Notes under the pieces: model-generated
What the model was told of the DNA's origin: nothing
Seen by the model: only the letters and a program-made list of their open reading frames with translations
The model's database searches: none
Shown: positions 7,695 through 15,709 of the stretch, piece after piece
Layout: each line of letters opens with the position of its first letter
How positions within the stretch are numbered: the stretch's first letter is position 1
Made by a program: the position numbers and the translations under genes
Assembly (NCBI GenBank): GCA_026706985.1
Contig: JAPOXR010000036.1
Span: 1-55,005 of the forward strand
Direction: 5' to 3'
Source: Paracoccaceae bacterium
Lineage (GTDB): Bacteria; Pseudomonadota; Alphaproteobacteria; Rhodobacterales; Rhodobacteraceae
DNA length: 55,005 bases

Positions 7695-8717
7695 ATGCCA
7701 ACCCGCAGAGCATATCTGTTATCCGCAACCGCATTCCTCGCCCTGTCGCTCGCCGCTCCCGCAGTCGCGGCTGACGAACAGCCGATTCCCGTAGTCACCA
7801 CATTTTCCATTCTCGGTGACATGGTGCAGCGCATAGGCGGCGAGCACGTCACTGTCACGTCACTTGTCGGCCCCAACGGAGATACGCATGTCTACCAGCC
7901 GACCCCTGCCGATGCGCGGGCCGTCAGCGAGGCGGCAATCCTGGTGGTGAACGGACTCCAGTTTGAAGGCTGGCTGGACCGGCTGATTGAAGCGTCGGAC
8001 TTCCACGGCATCCGGGTCGTTGCGACAGAAGGGATAGAGCCGATCGCATTTGACGACGACCACGACGACCACGACGATCATGACGATCATGAAGGCCATG
8101 ACGAGCAGGATCATGAAGGCCATGACGAGCAGGATCATGAAGGCCATGACGATCACGATGAGGCCGGTCACGACCATCATCATCATGGCGCTTTCGACCC
8201 GCATGCATGGCAGAGCCTCCAGCACGCAGTGGTTTATGTGGACAACATCACCGCGGCGCTCGTCGAGGCCAATCCGGCGAATGCCGAGGCATTCCAGCGG
8301 AATCGCGTAGCCTACATAGCTGAGATCGAAGCTCTCGATTCAGAAATCCGTGGGATCATTGCCCAGCTGCCTGCAGAAAGCCGGACCGTTGTCACCTCGC
8401 ATGACGCGTTCCAATATTTCGGTCAGGCCTATGGGCTTGATTTTATCTCACCGCAGGGGCTTGGCACCGATGTGGAGGCGTCCGCAAAGGATGTCGCCCG
8501 TCTCATCCGGCAGATCCGCGATGAGGGCATTCGTGCCGTTTTCATCGAGAATATTGGCGATCCGCGGCTCCTGAAGCGCATCGCTGACGAGACCGGGGCA
8601 ACCATCGGCGGCACACTTTATCCTGATGCACTGTCTGATCCGGACGGCCCGGCGGCAACCTATCTCGACATGATGCGACACAACGCAACGACGCTGGCGC
8701 AGGCGCTTGCCCCTTAG
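7695..8717 (+). CDS. znuA: Periplasmic zinc-binding protein with expanded His/Asp loop
   Basis: 340 residues with a signal peptide (SATAFLALSLAAPAVAA). Cluster A-I metal-binding protein: early His in GDTHVYQPTPAD, a long His/Asp/Glu-rich loop (about residues 119-160), then FDPHAWQS, TSHDAFQYF and a final IENIGDPRLLKRIADE region. The charged loop is encoded by three 24-bp tandem repeats (8085-8156) and ends in a run of His. It delivers zinc to the membrane subunits. AAGGAA lies seven bases before the start, directly after the permease stop. Confidence 0.93.
   Translation: MPTRRAYLLSATAFLALSLAAPAVAADEQPIPVVTTFSILGDMVQRIGGEHVTVTSLVGPNGDTHVYQPTPADARAVSEAAILVVNGLQFEGWLDRLIEASDFHGIRVVATEGIEPIAFDDDHDDHDDHDDHEGHDEQDHEGHDEQDHEGHDDHDEAGHDHHHHGAFDPHAWQSLQHAVVYVDNITAALVEANPANAEAFQRNRVAYIAEIEALDSEIRGIIAQLPAESRTVVTSHDAFQYFGQAYGLDFISPQGLGTDVEASAKDVARLIRQIRDEGIRAVFIENIGDPRLLKRIADETGATIGGTLYPDALSDPDGPAATYLDMMRHNATTLAQALAP
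8085..8156 (+). repeat. 24-bp tandem repeat inside the zinc-binding protein gene
   Basis: Three units of 24 bases (8085-8108, 8109-8132, 8133-8156) beginning GATCATGAAGGCCATGAC. The first two are identical; the third differs at its end. Each encodes eight residues, DHEGHDEQ. Copy number is likely to vary by slippage and would change the size of the metal-binding loop. Confidence 0.9.
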
Positions 8718-8748
8718 GGCTCGGCGCAGGCGCGCTTCAAAAGATCAG

Positions 8749-8780
8749 CCCCACCTCCGGCAGGTGGTGGGGTGTTCCTT
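8749..8780. terminator. Hairpin between convergent zinc and microcompartment operons
   Basis: CCACCT (8751-8756) pairs with AGGTGG (8762-8767) across a five-base loop, with outer C/G pairs around a one-base bulge. The following tract (TGTTCCTT) is only moderately T-rich. It lies between the end of the zinc operon (8717) and the end of the RidA-like gene (8859), so it may terminate the zinc operon. Confidence 0.5.
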
Positions 8781-8858
8781 CCGGCCTTGAGAAAACAATA
8801 TGCGCCCCGCATGTCGTTGAAACAAAACAGGTTTGTTGATCAAACTGTTGAAGACAGG

Positions 8859-9269
8859 TCAGTATGGGATGACACCATCACTGTCATGCACAATGGCATC
8901 GGCCTCGATTTCGACCATCATTCCGGCTGTCGTAAGACCGGCGGCGACTGCCGAGGTGACAGGAAGGATGTCTGCGAAAATCTCGCCATGGGCGCGGGCG
9001 AATTCGCCGGCATTGCGCATATCCGTGAGAAATGCGCGCGTGCGCACAACATGTTTCAGTTCAGCGCCGACCTCATTCAGCGCCGCTTCGATCCGCTGAA
9101 AGGCGTAAATGGTCTGCGCATAGGTGTCGCCGGGTTGATGCAGACGGCCGGAAGGCTCGATCGCTGTTGTGCCGGCGACCGCCACAAAGGGCCCGACGCG
9201 CTTTGCCCTCGAATAGGCAGCGACGGTTTCAAAGCGGCCGCCTCCCGACGCGTAACGAATCCCGGTCAT
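8859..9269 (-). CDS. RidA/YjgF-like protein, last gene of the microcompartment operon
   Basis: 136 residues, the YjgF/YER057c/UK114 fold: VAVAGTTA, TYAQTIYAFQRIEAALNEVG, VVRTRAFLTDM and VEIEADAIV. RidA proteins hydrolyse reactive imines and enamines in the cytosol. Where E. coli RidA has the carboxylate-binding Arg (PARSCV), this one reads PVTSAV, so the Arg is replaced by Thr by my alignment. It therefore belongs to a non-canonical Rid subgroup. Its start overlaps the stop of the malate-dehydrogenase-like gene (ATGA). A role in releasing aldehyde and glutamate from imines of N-alkyl-glutamate oxidation would fit the operon; this is inference. Confidence 0.85.
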   Translation of the reverse strand: MTGIRYASGGGRFETVAAYSRAKRVGPFVAVAGTTAIEPSGRLHQPGDTYAQTIYAFQRIEAALNEVGAELKHVVRTRAFLTDMRNAGEFARAHGEIFADILPVTSAVAAGLTTAGMMVEIEADAIVHDSDGVIPY

Positions 9270-10453
9270 TGGTTCGTGCGGCTGCGAACCGCGGCGGCGG
9301 CTTGATGCAGCTGATCCCGTTCGGATTCTGACAGCGGCACCTCATCCACTTCGATCAAGCCCCTGGTTCCGAGGCGGCAGGGCACACCGATCACTGTATC
9401 TGAAAGTCCGAATTCACCGTCGAGCGCGATTGTCGCCGGCACCGCTCCCGCGATCCTGCCGCTCATATGTTCAAGCAGGTCCAGCACAGCGTGCGCCGGG
9501 GCAATGGATGCCGATGCCGTTCGCCGGAGTTCCACGATTCTGCCACCGGCGGCGATTGTCGCGGCGACACAATCAGCGATGGCCTGTTCCGACAGGAAAC
9601 GATGCAAAGGCTGTCCCCGGATGCGGGCAAGCGACAGCAAAGGCACCATTTCCGCTCCATGACTGCCGATGACCATGGCGTCGACTTCTGAAACCGGCAC
9701 GGCGGCGGTATCCGCAAGGGCAACCCGGAAGCGGGCGGAATCCAATGTGCCGGCCATGCCGATGACCCGCTCGCGCGGGAACCGGGTCGCCGTCAGCATC
9801 ACCGCCGTCATTTCGTCCAGCGGGTTTGAAACCATGATGATCACCGATTCCGGGGCTGTCGACTGAATCGCTTCGGCCAGCGAACGGACGATTCTACCAT
9901 TGGCCGTCGCCAGTTCCGAGCGGTCCATCCCCGGTGACCTCGAGCGCCCGGCAGTCACCACGACGGCCGAGGAGCCTTCCGCCATCCCGACATCCGTGCC
10001 GCCATCAACCCGTCCGGACTGGCGCGAGGTGCCGCTGGCATGCTTCATGTCCATCGCCAGCGATTCAGCGAGCCCCGGCACAAGGTCGATCAAGGTGAGC
10101 TGTTCAGTGAGTTGCCGGTTAAACACCAATTGTGCCAGTGCTGCGCCGACGCCCCCGGCGCCGATCAGCGTCAATTTGCGGAACCGGGTTGCATTCCGCC
10201 CTTTGGCAGGAAATGCAGGCATCCATTTCGGATGGCGCCGGTACAGTCCCCGGTACAGCGCCGCACCGCCATCGCCCTGCGGTGCCGCCGGACGATCCAG
10301 CGGCCCCAGTCGGAGTTCGATGCCGAGGCGCGCAGCCGCATCACGTGCCTGGTCGGTGACGATGCTGCCAGGAAGAATTTCTATGAATTTGCGTCCGCGT
10401 CGGCTGGCGCGGTCGATTTGTTCGGCTCCGACTACACGACGCCGTTCTGTCAT
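9266..10453 (-). CDS. Malate/lactate-dehydrogenase-like protein with EutQ-like N-terminus
   Basis: 395 residues. The catalytic part (about 92-385) has LIGAGGVGAALAQL for NAD, the mobile-loop arginines in AGRSRSPGMDR, VSNPLDEMT, the catalytic Asp in GMAGTLDSARFR and the catalytic His in IGSHGAEMVPL. So it looks like an active 2-hydroxyacid dehydrogenase. The first 55 residues (VGAEQIDRASRRGRK, then IVTDQARDAAARLGIELR) resemble the N-terminal motif of EutQ and other microcompartment proteins and may target the enzyme to the shell. Inside a compartment it could reoxidise the NADH made by the aldehyde dehydrogenase. It overlaps both neighbours by ATGA. True substrate unknown. Confidence 0.85.
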   Translation of the reverse strand: MTERRRVVGAEQIDRASRRGRKFIEILPGSIVTDQARDAAARLGIELRLGPLDRPAAPQGDGGAALYRGLYRRHPKWMPAFPAKGRNATRFRKLTLIGAGGVGAALAQLVFNRQLTEQLTLIDLVPGLAESLAMDMKHASGTSRQSGRVDGGTDVGMAEGSSAVVVTAGRSRSPGMDRSELATANGRIVRSLAEAIQSTAPESVIIMVSNPLDEMTAVMLTATRFPRERVIGMAGTLDSARFRVALADTAAVPVSEVDAMVIGSHGAEMVPLLSLARIRGQPLHRFLSEQAIADCVAATIAAGGRIVELRRTASASIAPAHAVLDLLEHMSGRIAGAVPATIALDGEFGLSDTVIGVPCRLGTRGLIEVDEVPLSESERDQLHQAAAAVRSRTNQ

Positions 10454-11079
10454 CAGCCGGACCGTCCGTCGGTTGCCTCAATTGCCGCCATCGAAGCCTG
10501 CATCGCGGTTTCAACCGCCGCCTCCGCACCGGCAAAGAACAGCCGTCCGTATCTGCCGACCGCCCGCACCTCGACGATATCGATATCGGCGCTTTTTTCC
10601 GCCTCATTGGCTGCCAGCGCAACATAGGCGGCGGGGGTGGATTCGACGATTCCCAGGCTTTGCCCGGGCACGACCAGCGATCCCTTGGCCCACTTGTTGA
10701 GCAGCTGCGCCTGATACGGTTCGACCGAAGTGATTACCTGCGTTGATTCAATGCGCGGTTTCAGCCGATCCTGAATGCTGAGCCCGAGGCGCGCAAGGAT
10801 AGCGTCACGGGCTGCGGTGATTTCGGCCAGGCTCGGTGAGCGGAGAATGAAGAATCCGAATTCGCGTTCAACGATCTGGCTGGTCGCTTCCGCCCGGCTC
10901 GCTTTCAACGCCGCATCGATAAGCCCGAACACCGCATTTCCGGGCGCGAGTTCGCCGACCAGGATCGCATCATCGGCCAGCGGCACCGATCCCTGTACCG
11001 TGGCTCCGTTATAGGCTGCGAATTTGGGTTGCAGCCGGTCAATCTGCAGCAATGCCCGGATCGATGTGCCATTCTTCAT
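10453..11079 (-). CDS. Microcompartment shell trimer, BMC-T (tandem domain)
   Basis: 208 residues with two BMC domains. Domain one spans about 35-95 (LVGELAPGNAVFGLIDAALK, then FGFFILRSPSL). Domain two spans about 135-205 (LGIVESTPAAYVALAANEAE, DIVEVRAV, LFFAGAEAAVETAM). The usual C-terminal strand after the last helix is absent and a strand precedes domain one, which suggests the circularly permuted type (EutL/PduB-like). There is no Cys in the protein, so no iron-sulfur pore of the PduT kind. It forms pseudohexameric tiles that may gate larger metabolites. Start and stop both overlap neighbouring genes (ATGA). Confidence 0.9.
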   Translation of the reverse strand: MKNGTSIRALLQIDRLQPKFAAYNGATVQGSVPLADDAILVGELAPGNAVFGLIDAALKASRAEATSQIVEREFGFFILRSPSLAEITAARDAILARLGLSIQDRLKPRIESTQVITSVEPYQAQLLNKWAKGSLVVPGQSLGIVESTPAAYVALAANEAEKSADIDIVEVRAVGRYGRLFFAGAEAAVETAMQASMAAIEATDGRSG

Positions 11080-12464
11080 CAGCCGGCAGTCCCGTAGATT
11101 TCATATAGATCGCGCCAGGGCCGGGATTCATAGGCGACCCGCTTGATATTGATGAGGTGTAATGCGGTCACATTGTCGCTGACAATGGATCCGGATGCGG
11201 TACCGGTGCCGAGCATGAAACTCGGCTCCAACGCCGTCGAAAATCCCATGCCGCCCGACAAAGCCGGTGTGTTGACAATAACCCGACCGACCGGAAGGCG
11301 GCTGTATTCGGTAATCACATCCGGATCATCGCAGTGAATGACGCAGCTATGGCCCCAACCACCGAAACGCACAGTGTCTCCGGCAGCCGCGATACCGGCG
11401 GCGGCATTCCTTGTCTCAAACCATCCCAGAACCGGGTTGAGCTTCTCTGCTGACAGTTGGGTGCCGCGGCCGATTGCGTCCAATTCGGTGATCAACACCC
11501 GGGCATCCGTTCGCACCTCAAATCCGGCGAGTGATGCCAGACGGTGCGCTGACTGACCGACATTTTCGGTCACAAAGCCGCCATTCTGATCAAAGATCAC
11601 GCCGCTGAGCCGATCCGCCTCGCCGCGCGTGCAGAAATACGCCCCGCGAAGCGACAATTCATGCTTCAATTGCCGCGCGATGGGTTGGTCGGCGATGACA
11701 TTCTGCTCTGCCACACAGGCGGTTCCATAGTCAAAGCTCTTTGATGTGAGGATTTGCTCGGCGACCTCGCCGATGCGGTCGGAAACGGAACGGTGCACAT
11801 AGGCGGGGACATTGCCGGGGCCGACCGCAAGCGATGGTTTGCCGGCGGAATAGGCGGCCCGCACCATGTCGCTGCTGCCGGTGGCCATGACCATGGAGGT
11901 GCGCCGGTGCCGCATCAACTCCACGGTTCCCTGCAATGTGACTTCGTCGAGGCACTGGATCAGATTCGCCGGCGCTCCCGCCTGTTCCGCCGCCCGTGCC
12001 AGGACGGCGACGGTCGCCTGCCCGCATTTGACCCCGCGTGGGTGCGGAGCGCAGACGATCGCATTACCGGCTTTCACAGCCGACAGCGCTTTGTAAATGA
12101 TGGTTGAGGTCGGATTGGTGACCGGGATCAGCGCCGCGACAACCCCCATCGGTTCTCCGATCGCAGCGATGCGCGAAGTCTCATCCCGCCACAACAGGCC
12201 GAGTGTCTTGACGCCGCGCAGCCATTCCGCCACGCCGAGCGCGTTGAAGAGATTCTTGATACGTTTGTCGGGAACATTGCCGTGGCCGGTTTCATCTACG
12301 GCCAGTTGCGCCAACCGCTCGGCTTCGATTTCGATTGACCGTGCCATTGCTTCGACGATCTGATCAACTGCCGCGGCATTGGTGCCCCGGAAAGCCAGAT
12401 AGGCTTCCCAGGCTTTTTCAGCGCTGCGCCGGGCGGAGGCGATTGAGCGCAGGTCAGCATCCAT
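11079..12464 (-). CDS. CoA-acylating aldehyde dehydrogenase (EutE/PduP type)
   Basis: 461 residues counting from the ATG at 12464, which overlaps the upstream stop (ATGA); the frame stays open further upstream but that part is antisense to the previous gene. Seen: NAD-binding ALIPVTNPTSTIIYKAL, the catalytic Cys250 in FDYGTACVAEQ, and the family's closing HLINIKRVAYESRPW. It converts an aldehyde of two or more carbons plus CoA and NAD to acyl-CoA, the signature reaction inside metabolosome shells. The long PduP-type N-terminal targeting helix is not obvious, though residues 3-25 form a helix. No alcohol dehydrogenase or phosphotransacylase gene is in this operon. Confidence 0.93.
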   Translation of the reverse strand: MDADLRSIASARRSAEKAWEAYLAFRGTNAAAVDQIVEAMARSIEIEAERLAQLAVDETGHGNVPDKRIKNLFNALGVAEWLRGVKTLGLLWRDETSRIAAIGEPMGVVAALIPVTNPTSTIIYKALSAVKAGNAIVCAPHPRGVKCGQATVAVLARAAEQAGAPANLIQCLDEVTLQGTVELMRHRRTSMVMATGSSDMVRAAYSAGKPSLAVGPGNVPAYVHRSVSDRIGEVAEQILTSKSFDYGTACVAEQNVIADQPIARQLKHELSLRGAYFCTRGEADRLSGVIFDQNGGFVTENVGQSAHRLASLAGFEVRTDARVLITELDAIGRGTQLSAEKLNPVLGWFETRNAAAGIAAAGDTVRFGGWGHSCVIHCDDPDVITEYSRLPVGRVIVNTPALSGGMGFSTALEPSFMLGTGTASGSIVSDNVTALHLINIKRVAYESRPWRDLYEIYGTAG

Positions 12465-13654
12465 CAAAATCCCTCCCGCGCAATGGTATCGATGGCCCGT
12501 CTGGCATCTTCGATGCGGTTGGCGGTGATGCCGATGGACTGAATGCTCCGGCCGGTGGCCGCGAGCCCGCCGCCGAGCGCCGCCAGCGCGATCCCGCTCA
12601 CGGCATGGGTTGCCGGCGTGTCGACCCCGGCGAGTTCGGCGGCGGAACATAACGGCATGAGCGATCCGACAACGGCGCAGCGCGCCAGGATATCGGCTTC
12701 CACCGCACTCGGAATGTGCCGGGCGTGATCTCCTGCCAATGCCCCGGCATGGATATCGAGCCAATCCGCATCATCGGGCAATTCATGAATTCCCCATCTT
12801 GCCGCCACCTGTCTGCGTTCAGCACACATCGCCGAGACCAGACGCAGATGATGTTCGCCGAGAAGCGACCGGAAAGTGGCGCGTTCGGCAAGTGCCACGC
12901 CGCCGGCTGGAATTTCCGCTGCAGCTGACGGTGCCGCGGGTCCGCCAAGCAGAAGGGCCGGCAATTCGACTGCCGAGCTGGCATCGGCGAAACTGCTCTC
13001 GACGATATTGGCAACCGGTGCGGCATCGTGAATGAAACGCAGGAAGCCGCGGATCGCCGCTTCCCGGCGGCCCGGCAGCGAAGCGACCGCTCCCGGCACC
13101 GAGCGCGTCAACCACAGCACTGAACCATCCCGGCGGATCCGGTAGCAAAGATTCTGCGCCTCGATAATCGTGATATCCACCGTGCAGCCGCCGGCACGGA
13201 ATGTCCACGCCGTCTCAATGGCACCGAAACTACGACCCGGCACCACTGCGATGGTCTGGTCCACGGTCAATACCCGGCCCAACGCGTAAGCGGCAGCGCG
13301 CTGCCGCAAAACCGGGCCAGCGAGAATGATCAGATCCGACCCGGCTGTCGCGGCGTCGAGATCCCCGGTCAGCCTGATCGAAGGCCCGGAGCTGCGGTCG
13401 ACATGGTAGGTGCCGACGGGCCCGGTACCGCGCAGGGTTATGCCGCCGCCGGCGCGGATAGCGTCGAGTTCGCTGCCATAAGGTGAGTAAAGCGTCACTT
13501 CCGCACCTTCGGCGAGGCAAAGGCAGGAAAGCAGCTGACCCTCCGGCGTCGCACCGATGATCGCTACGCGCGAAAAAATCCGCGGCTCGGGGGCAGGGGT
13601 TTCGTCTCCCGCCTCAAGCTTATCGGCAAACTGCCTGAATTCGTCAGCACTCAT
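12464..13654 (-). CDS. Opine-dehydrogenase-like protein with a putative shell-targeting helix
   Basis: 396 residues. An amphipathic helix (SADEFRQFADKLEAG, 2-16) and a Pro-rich linker (DETPAPEPRIF) precede the fold, the usual layout of microcompartment encapsulation peptides. The core has a Rossmann-like start IIGATPEGQLLSC and the opine/octopine dehydrogenase pattern: GGITLRGTGPVGTYH, DLDAATAGSDLIILAGP, IAVVPGRSFGAIE and IIEAQNLCYRIR. Two features are odd: the nucleotide motif reads GxTxxG, and the catalytic HP of the second domain seems to be LP (VELPALLLGG). Opine dehydrogenases interconvert N-alkylated amino acids with amino acid plus carbonyl, so it may cleave or bind an N-substituted glutamate. 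Function is inferred. Confidence 0.75.
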   Translation of the reverse strand: MSADEFRQFADKLEAGDETPAPEPRIFSRVAIIGATPEGQLLSCLCLAEGAEVTLYSPYGSELDAIRAGGGITLRGTGPVGTYHVDRSSGPSIRLTGDLDAATAGSDLIILAGPVLRQRAAAYALGRVLTVDQTIAVVPGRSFGAIETAWTFRAGGCTVDITIIEAQNLCYRIRRDGSVLWLTRSVPGAVASLPGRREAAIRGFLRFIHDAAPVANIVESSFADASSAVELPALLLGGPAAPSAAAEIPAGGVALAERATFRSLLGEHHLRLVSAMCAERRQVAARWGIHELPDDADWLDIHAGALAGDHARHIPSAVEADILARCAVVGSLMPLCSAAELAGVDTPATHAVSGIALAALGGGLAATGRSIQSIGITANRIEDARRAIDTIAREGF

Positions 13655-13691
13655 GGGAATCCCGGCGGTTCAGGAACTCCTGCTGCCTGGT

Positions 13692-13988
13692 TCAATTCAG
13701 CTTGTCGAGCAATTCACCCACTTCTTCATGCGGACGCGGAATCACATGCACGGCGATAACCTCGCCAACCTTATCGGCGGCGACACCGCCGGCATCCGTC
13801 GCTGCCTTGACAGCGCCGACTTCCCCGACGACCACGGTGGCGACAAGTCCACCTCCGGATTTGCTTTGTCCCAGAATACGGACATTGGCGGATTTAACCA
13901 TGGCGTCGGCGGCTTCTATCGCAGCGACCATCCCGCGGGTTTCAATCATTCCCAGAGCTTGGCCGGAGGGGCCGGATTTTTGGTTCAT
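13692..13988 (-). CDS. Microcompartment shell hexamer, BMC-H (EutM/PduA type)
   Basis: 98 residues, a canonical single BMC domain: [30 protein letters not shown], a pore loop [26 protein letters not shown] and the closing [11 protein letters not shown]. It is the main facet tile of the shell. Its start overlaps the stop of the BMC-P gene (ATGA) and is preceded by a strong AGGAG. It is the only BMC-H gene in view, so the shell is minimal. Confidence 0.97.
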   Translation of the reverse strand: MNQKSGPSGQALGMIETRGMVAAIEAADAMVKSANVRILGQSKSGGGLVATVVVGEVGAVKAATDAGGVAADKVGEVIAVHVIPRPHEEVGELLDKLN

Positions 13989-14302
13989 CTTGATTCTCCT
14001 GTTCCGATTGCGATTTGATCCAGATCAACTGCCCTGCCAAAGGCGGAGATCTCATCGATGAATGCGACGGCGGTCGCGTCAGTTGGAATACCGGCGGCTG
14101 CCGAATGCACCCGCGCGCCCGATCCGGTGGCAACGAGAACCAGATCCCCGGGTCCGGCACCGCAGGCATCGACCAGCACCATTGAGGCCTCCAGAATTCC
14201 GCCGTTGATATCAATGATATCAGCCAGGAGCATTTTCTGCCCCGACAGCCCGGAAGCTTTAACGGAAGCGGTGACTCGGCCGGTGACTCGGGCAATGCGC
14301 AT
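13985..14302 (-). CDS. Microcompartment vertex protein, BMC-P (EutN/CcmL type)
   Basis: 105 residues with the EutN/CcmL pattern: [52 protein letters not shown], and a closing [11 protein letters not shown]. Pentamers cap the vertices of the icosahedral shell. The start overlaps the stop of the glutamine-synthetase-like gene at 14302. Confidence 0.96.
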   Translation of the reverse strand: MRIARVTGRVTASVKASGLSGQKMLLADIIDINGGILEASMVLVDACGAGPGDLVLVATGSGARVHSAAAGIPTDATAVAFIDEISAFGRAVDLDQIAIGTGESR

Positions 14303-15600
14303 CAGAAATTTCTTAGATAACGCTCGATTTCGAGCGACGTGACATGGTCCTGCAGAAAGCCGCTTTCGCGCTCCGCCTGAACGGTGAGAATGGAGAGCCG
14401 GTCCTCGCCCAGCACCGATCGCATGAATTCCGACGATCTGGCGAGTTCGATGGCATCATCGATATTCAGCGGCAGCGGGTCGGCACCGTCCAACTCGTAA
14501 CCGTTACCTTCGGTGAAGTGTTTCGGTTCAAGCCCGTTTTCGATGCCCTCAAGACCCGCCGCAATCTCGCAGCCGATCAGATAGTAGGGGTTGCAGTCGG
14601 CCGAACCATCGCGTTTTTCGACGCGCGCCGACTGCGGTGAACCGTCAATCACACGCAGCCCGACCGTGCGGTTGTCATTTCCCCAGCAATTATTGGTTGG
14701 GCAGAAAGTGTAGGGCCGCCGCCGCCGGTATGCGTTCGGCGTTGTCGAGGAGGACAGGGCGGATTCGGCCATTCTGCGCTGCATACCGGCGAGATAATTC
14801 TTTCCCGGTTTCGACAGGCGGCCGGTGTCATCGGCAAACAGGTTCCTGCCATCGCGCCAGAGCGAATGGTGCGTATGGCAGCCATTGCCCGATTCCGGGC
14901 CGAAGGGTTTGGCCATAAAGGTGGCCAGATACCCGTGTTTGGCGGCGATCTCTTTCACCAGTGAACGGAATGCGACGACATTATCCGCCGCCTGAAGCGC
15001 ATCACAGTAGCGCATATTCACTTCCACCTGGCCGGGCGCATATTCCGGGTTGGACTGCTCGATGCGGATGCCCACCCCGGCCAGTCCGTCACGGATCGGA
15101 CCCAGAACATGTTCGAGTTCGGCCGCCCGCAGCAATCCGTAAAACTGGTTGCCGACATCGCGTGGCTGCAGGGTTTCCGGGTCCAGCAGGTAAAACTCCA
15201 ACTCAGCGCCGATCGTCACTTCGAAATCGAGTGCGGCGGCGCGCTCAAGCTGTTCCACAAGCACCCCGCGCGGATCGATCGGCACCGGGTTGTGATCCAT
15301 TCCGAGTGCCTTGCCGAAACAAAAGCCGCAGCCTTCTTCCCAGGGAACCCGCCGCACCGGCGAATCCGGAAACAGATGCATATCCGGGTAGCCGTTATCC
15401 ATATTCACATAAGGCGTGTCCCAGATATCGCTGGTCATGTCGCAGGCGAACAATGCGATCGACAGGGCGACGCCGGATTCGCAGGCATCGTTCCACTGGT
15501 CGCGGGTTACCCGCTTGCCGCGCATGATCCCGTTCAGATCACCGATTCCGATCGCCACCGTTCGGATATCCTCCGGTAACGTGAATTCCGCATTGGGCAT
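14302..15600 (-). CDS. Glutamine-synthetase-like gamma-glutamyl-amine ligase (GmaS/PuuA family)
   Basis: 432 residues. Glutamine synthetase fold motifs are present: IGAELEFYLLD (metal ligands), TFMAKPFG, GNGCHTHHSLW, TTPNAYRRRRP and VEKRDGSADCNPYYL. The overall pattern matches the family that ligates glutamate to amines (gamma-glutamylmethylamide, gamma-glutamylputrescine) using ATP, rather than housekeeping GlnA: it lacks the GlnA adenylylation loop and the length fits. It opens the eight-gene operon and is transcribed away from the oxidase. With the synthase-type genes at 16864-19897 it fits capture of an amine as a gamma-glutamyl amide. Which amine is unknown. The start ATG (MPNAEFTLPED) is the first after the shared promoter region. 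Confidence 0.88.
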   Translation of the reverse strand: MPNAEFTLPEDIRTVAIGIGDLNGIMRGKRVTRDQWNDACESGVALSIALFACDMTSDIWDTPYVNMDNGYPDMHLFPDSPVRRVPWEEGCGFCFGKALGMDHNPVPIDPRGVLVEQLERAAALDFEVTIGAELEFYLLDPETLQPRDVGNQFYGLLRAAELEHVLGPIRDGLAGVGIRIEQSNPEYAPGQVEVNMRYCDALQAADNVVAFRSLVKEIAAKHGYLATFMAKPFGPESGNGCHTHHSLWRDGRNLFADDTGRLSKPGKNYLAGMQRRMAESALSSSTTPNAYRRRRPYTFCPTNNCWGNDNRTVGLRVIDGSPQSARVEKRDGSADCNPYYLIGCEIAAGLEGIENGLEPKHFTEGNGYELDGADPLPLNIDDAIELARSSEFMRSVLGEDRLSILTVQAERESGFLQDHVTSLEIERYLRNF

Positions 15601-15709
15601 TCCGACATCCCTTCGCCTCAGAGGCGGTCATTCTGCACACAGATGGGAAGTTGCGCAAGACGGACGTTTATCGCAAAACACGGAGCACGGAAGCATGTGG
15701 AAGGGCAGG
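15601..15709. promoter_or_regulatory. Divergent promoter region of the amine microcompartment locus
   Basis: 109 bases separate the ligase gene (minus) from the oxidase gene (plus). It contains two perfect dyads, CGCCTC-A-GAGGCG (15614-15626) and TTGCGCAA (15651-15658), candidate operators for a regulator that is not encoded in the window. No clear -35/-10 pair could be fixed. Confidence 0.45.

Noticed and set aside
7860-8225. Minus-strand frame with a hydrophobic VMAFMILL repeat
   Set aside because: It is the antisense of the 24-bp His/Asp repeats of the zinc-binding protein, which explains the pattern.
12465-12764. 100-residue N-terminal extension of the aldehyde dehydrogenase
   Set aside because: It is Arg/His-rich and lies inside the opine-dehydrogenase-like gene; the ATGA overlap at 12462-12466 marks the real start.
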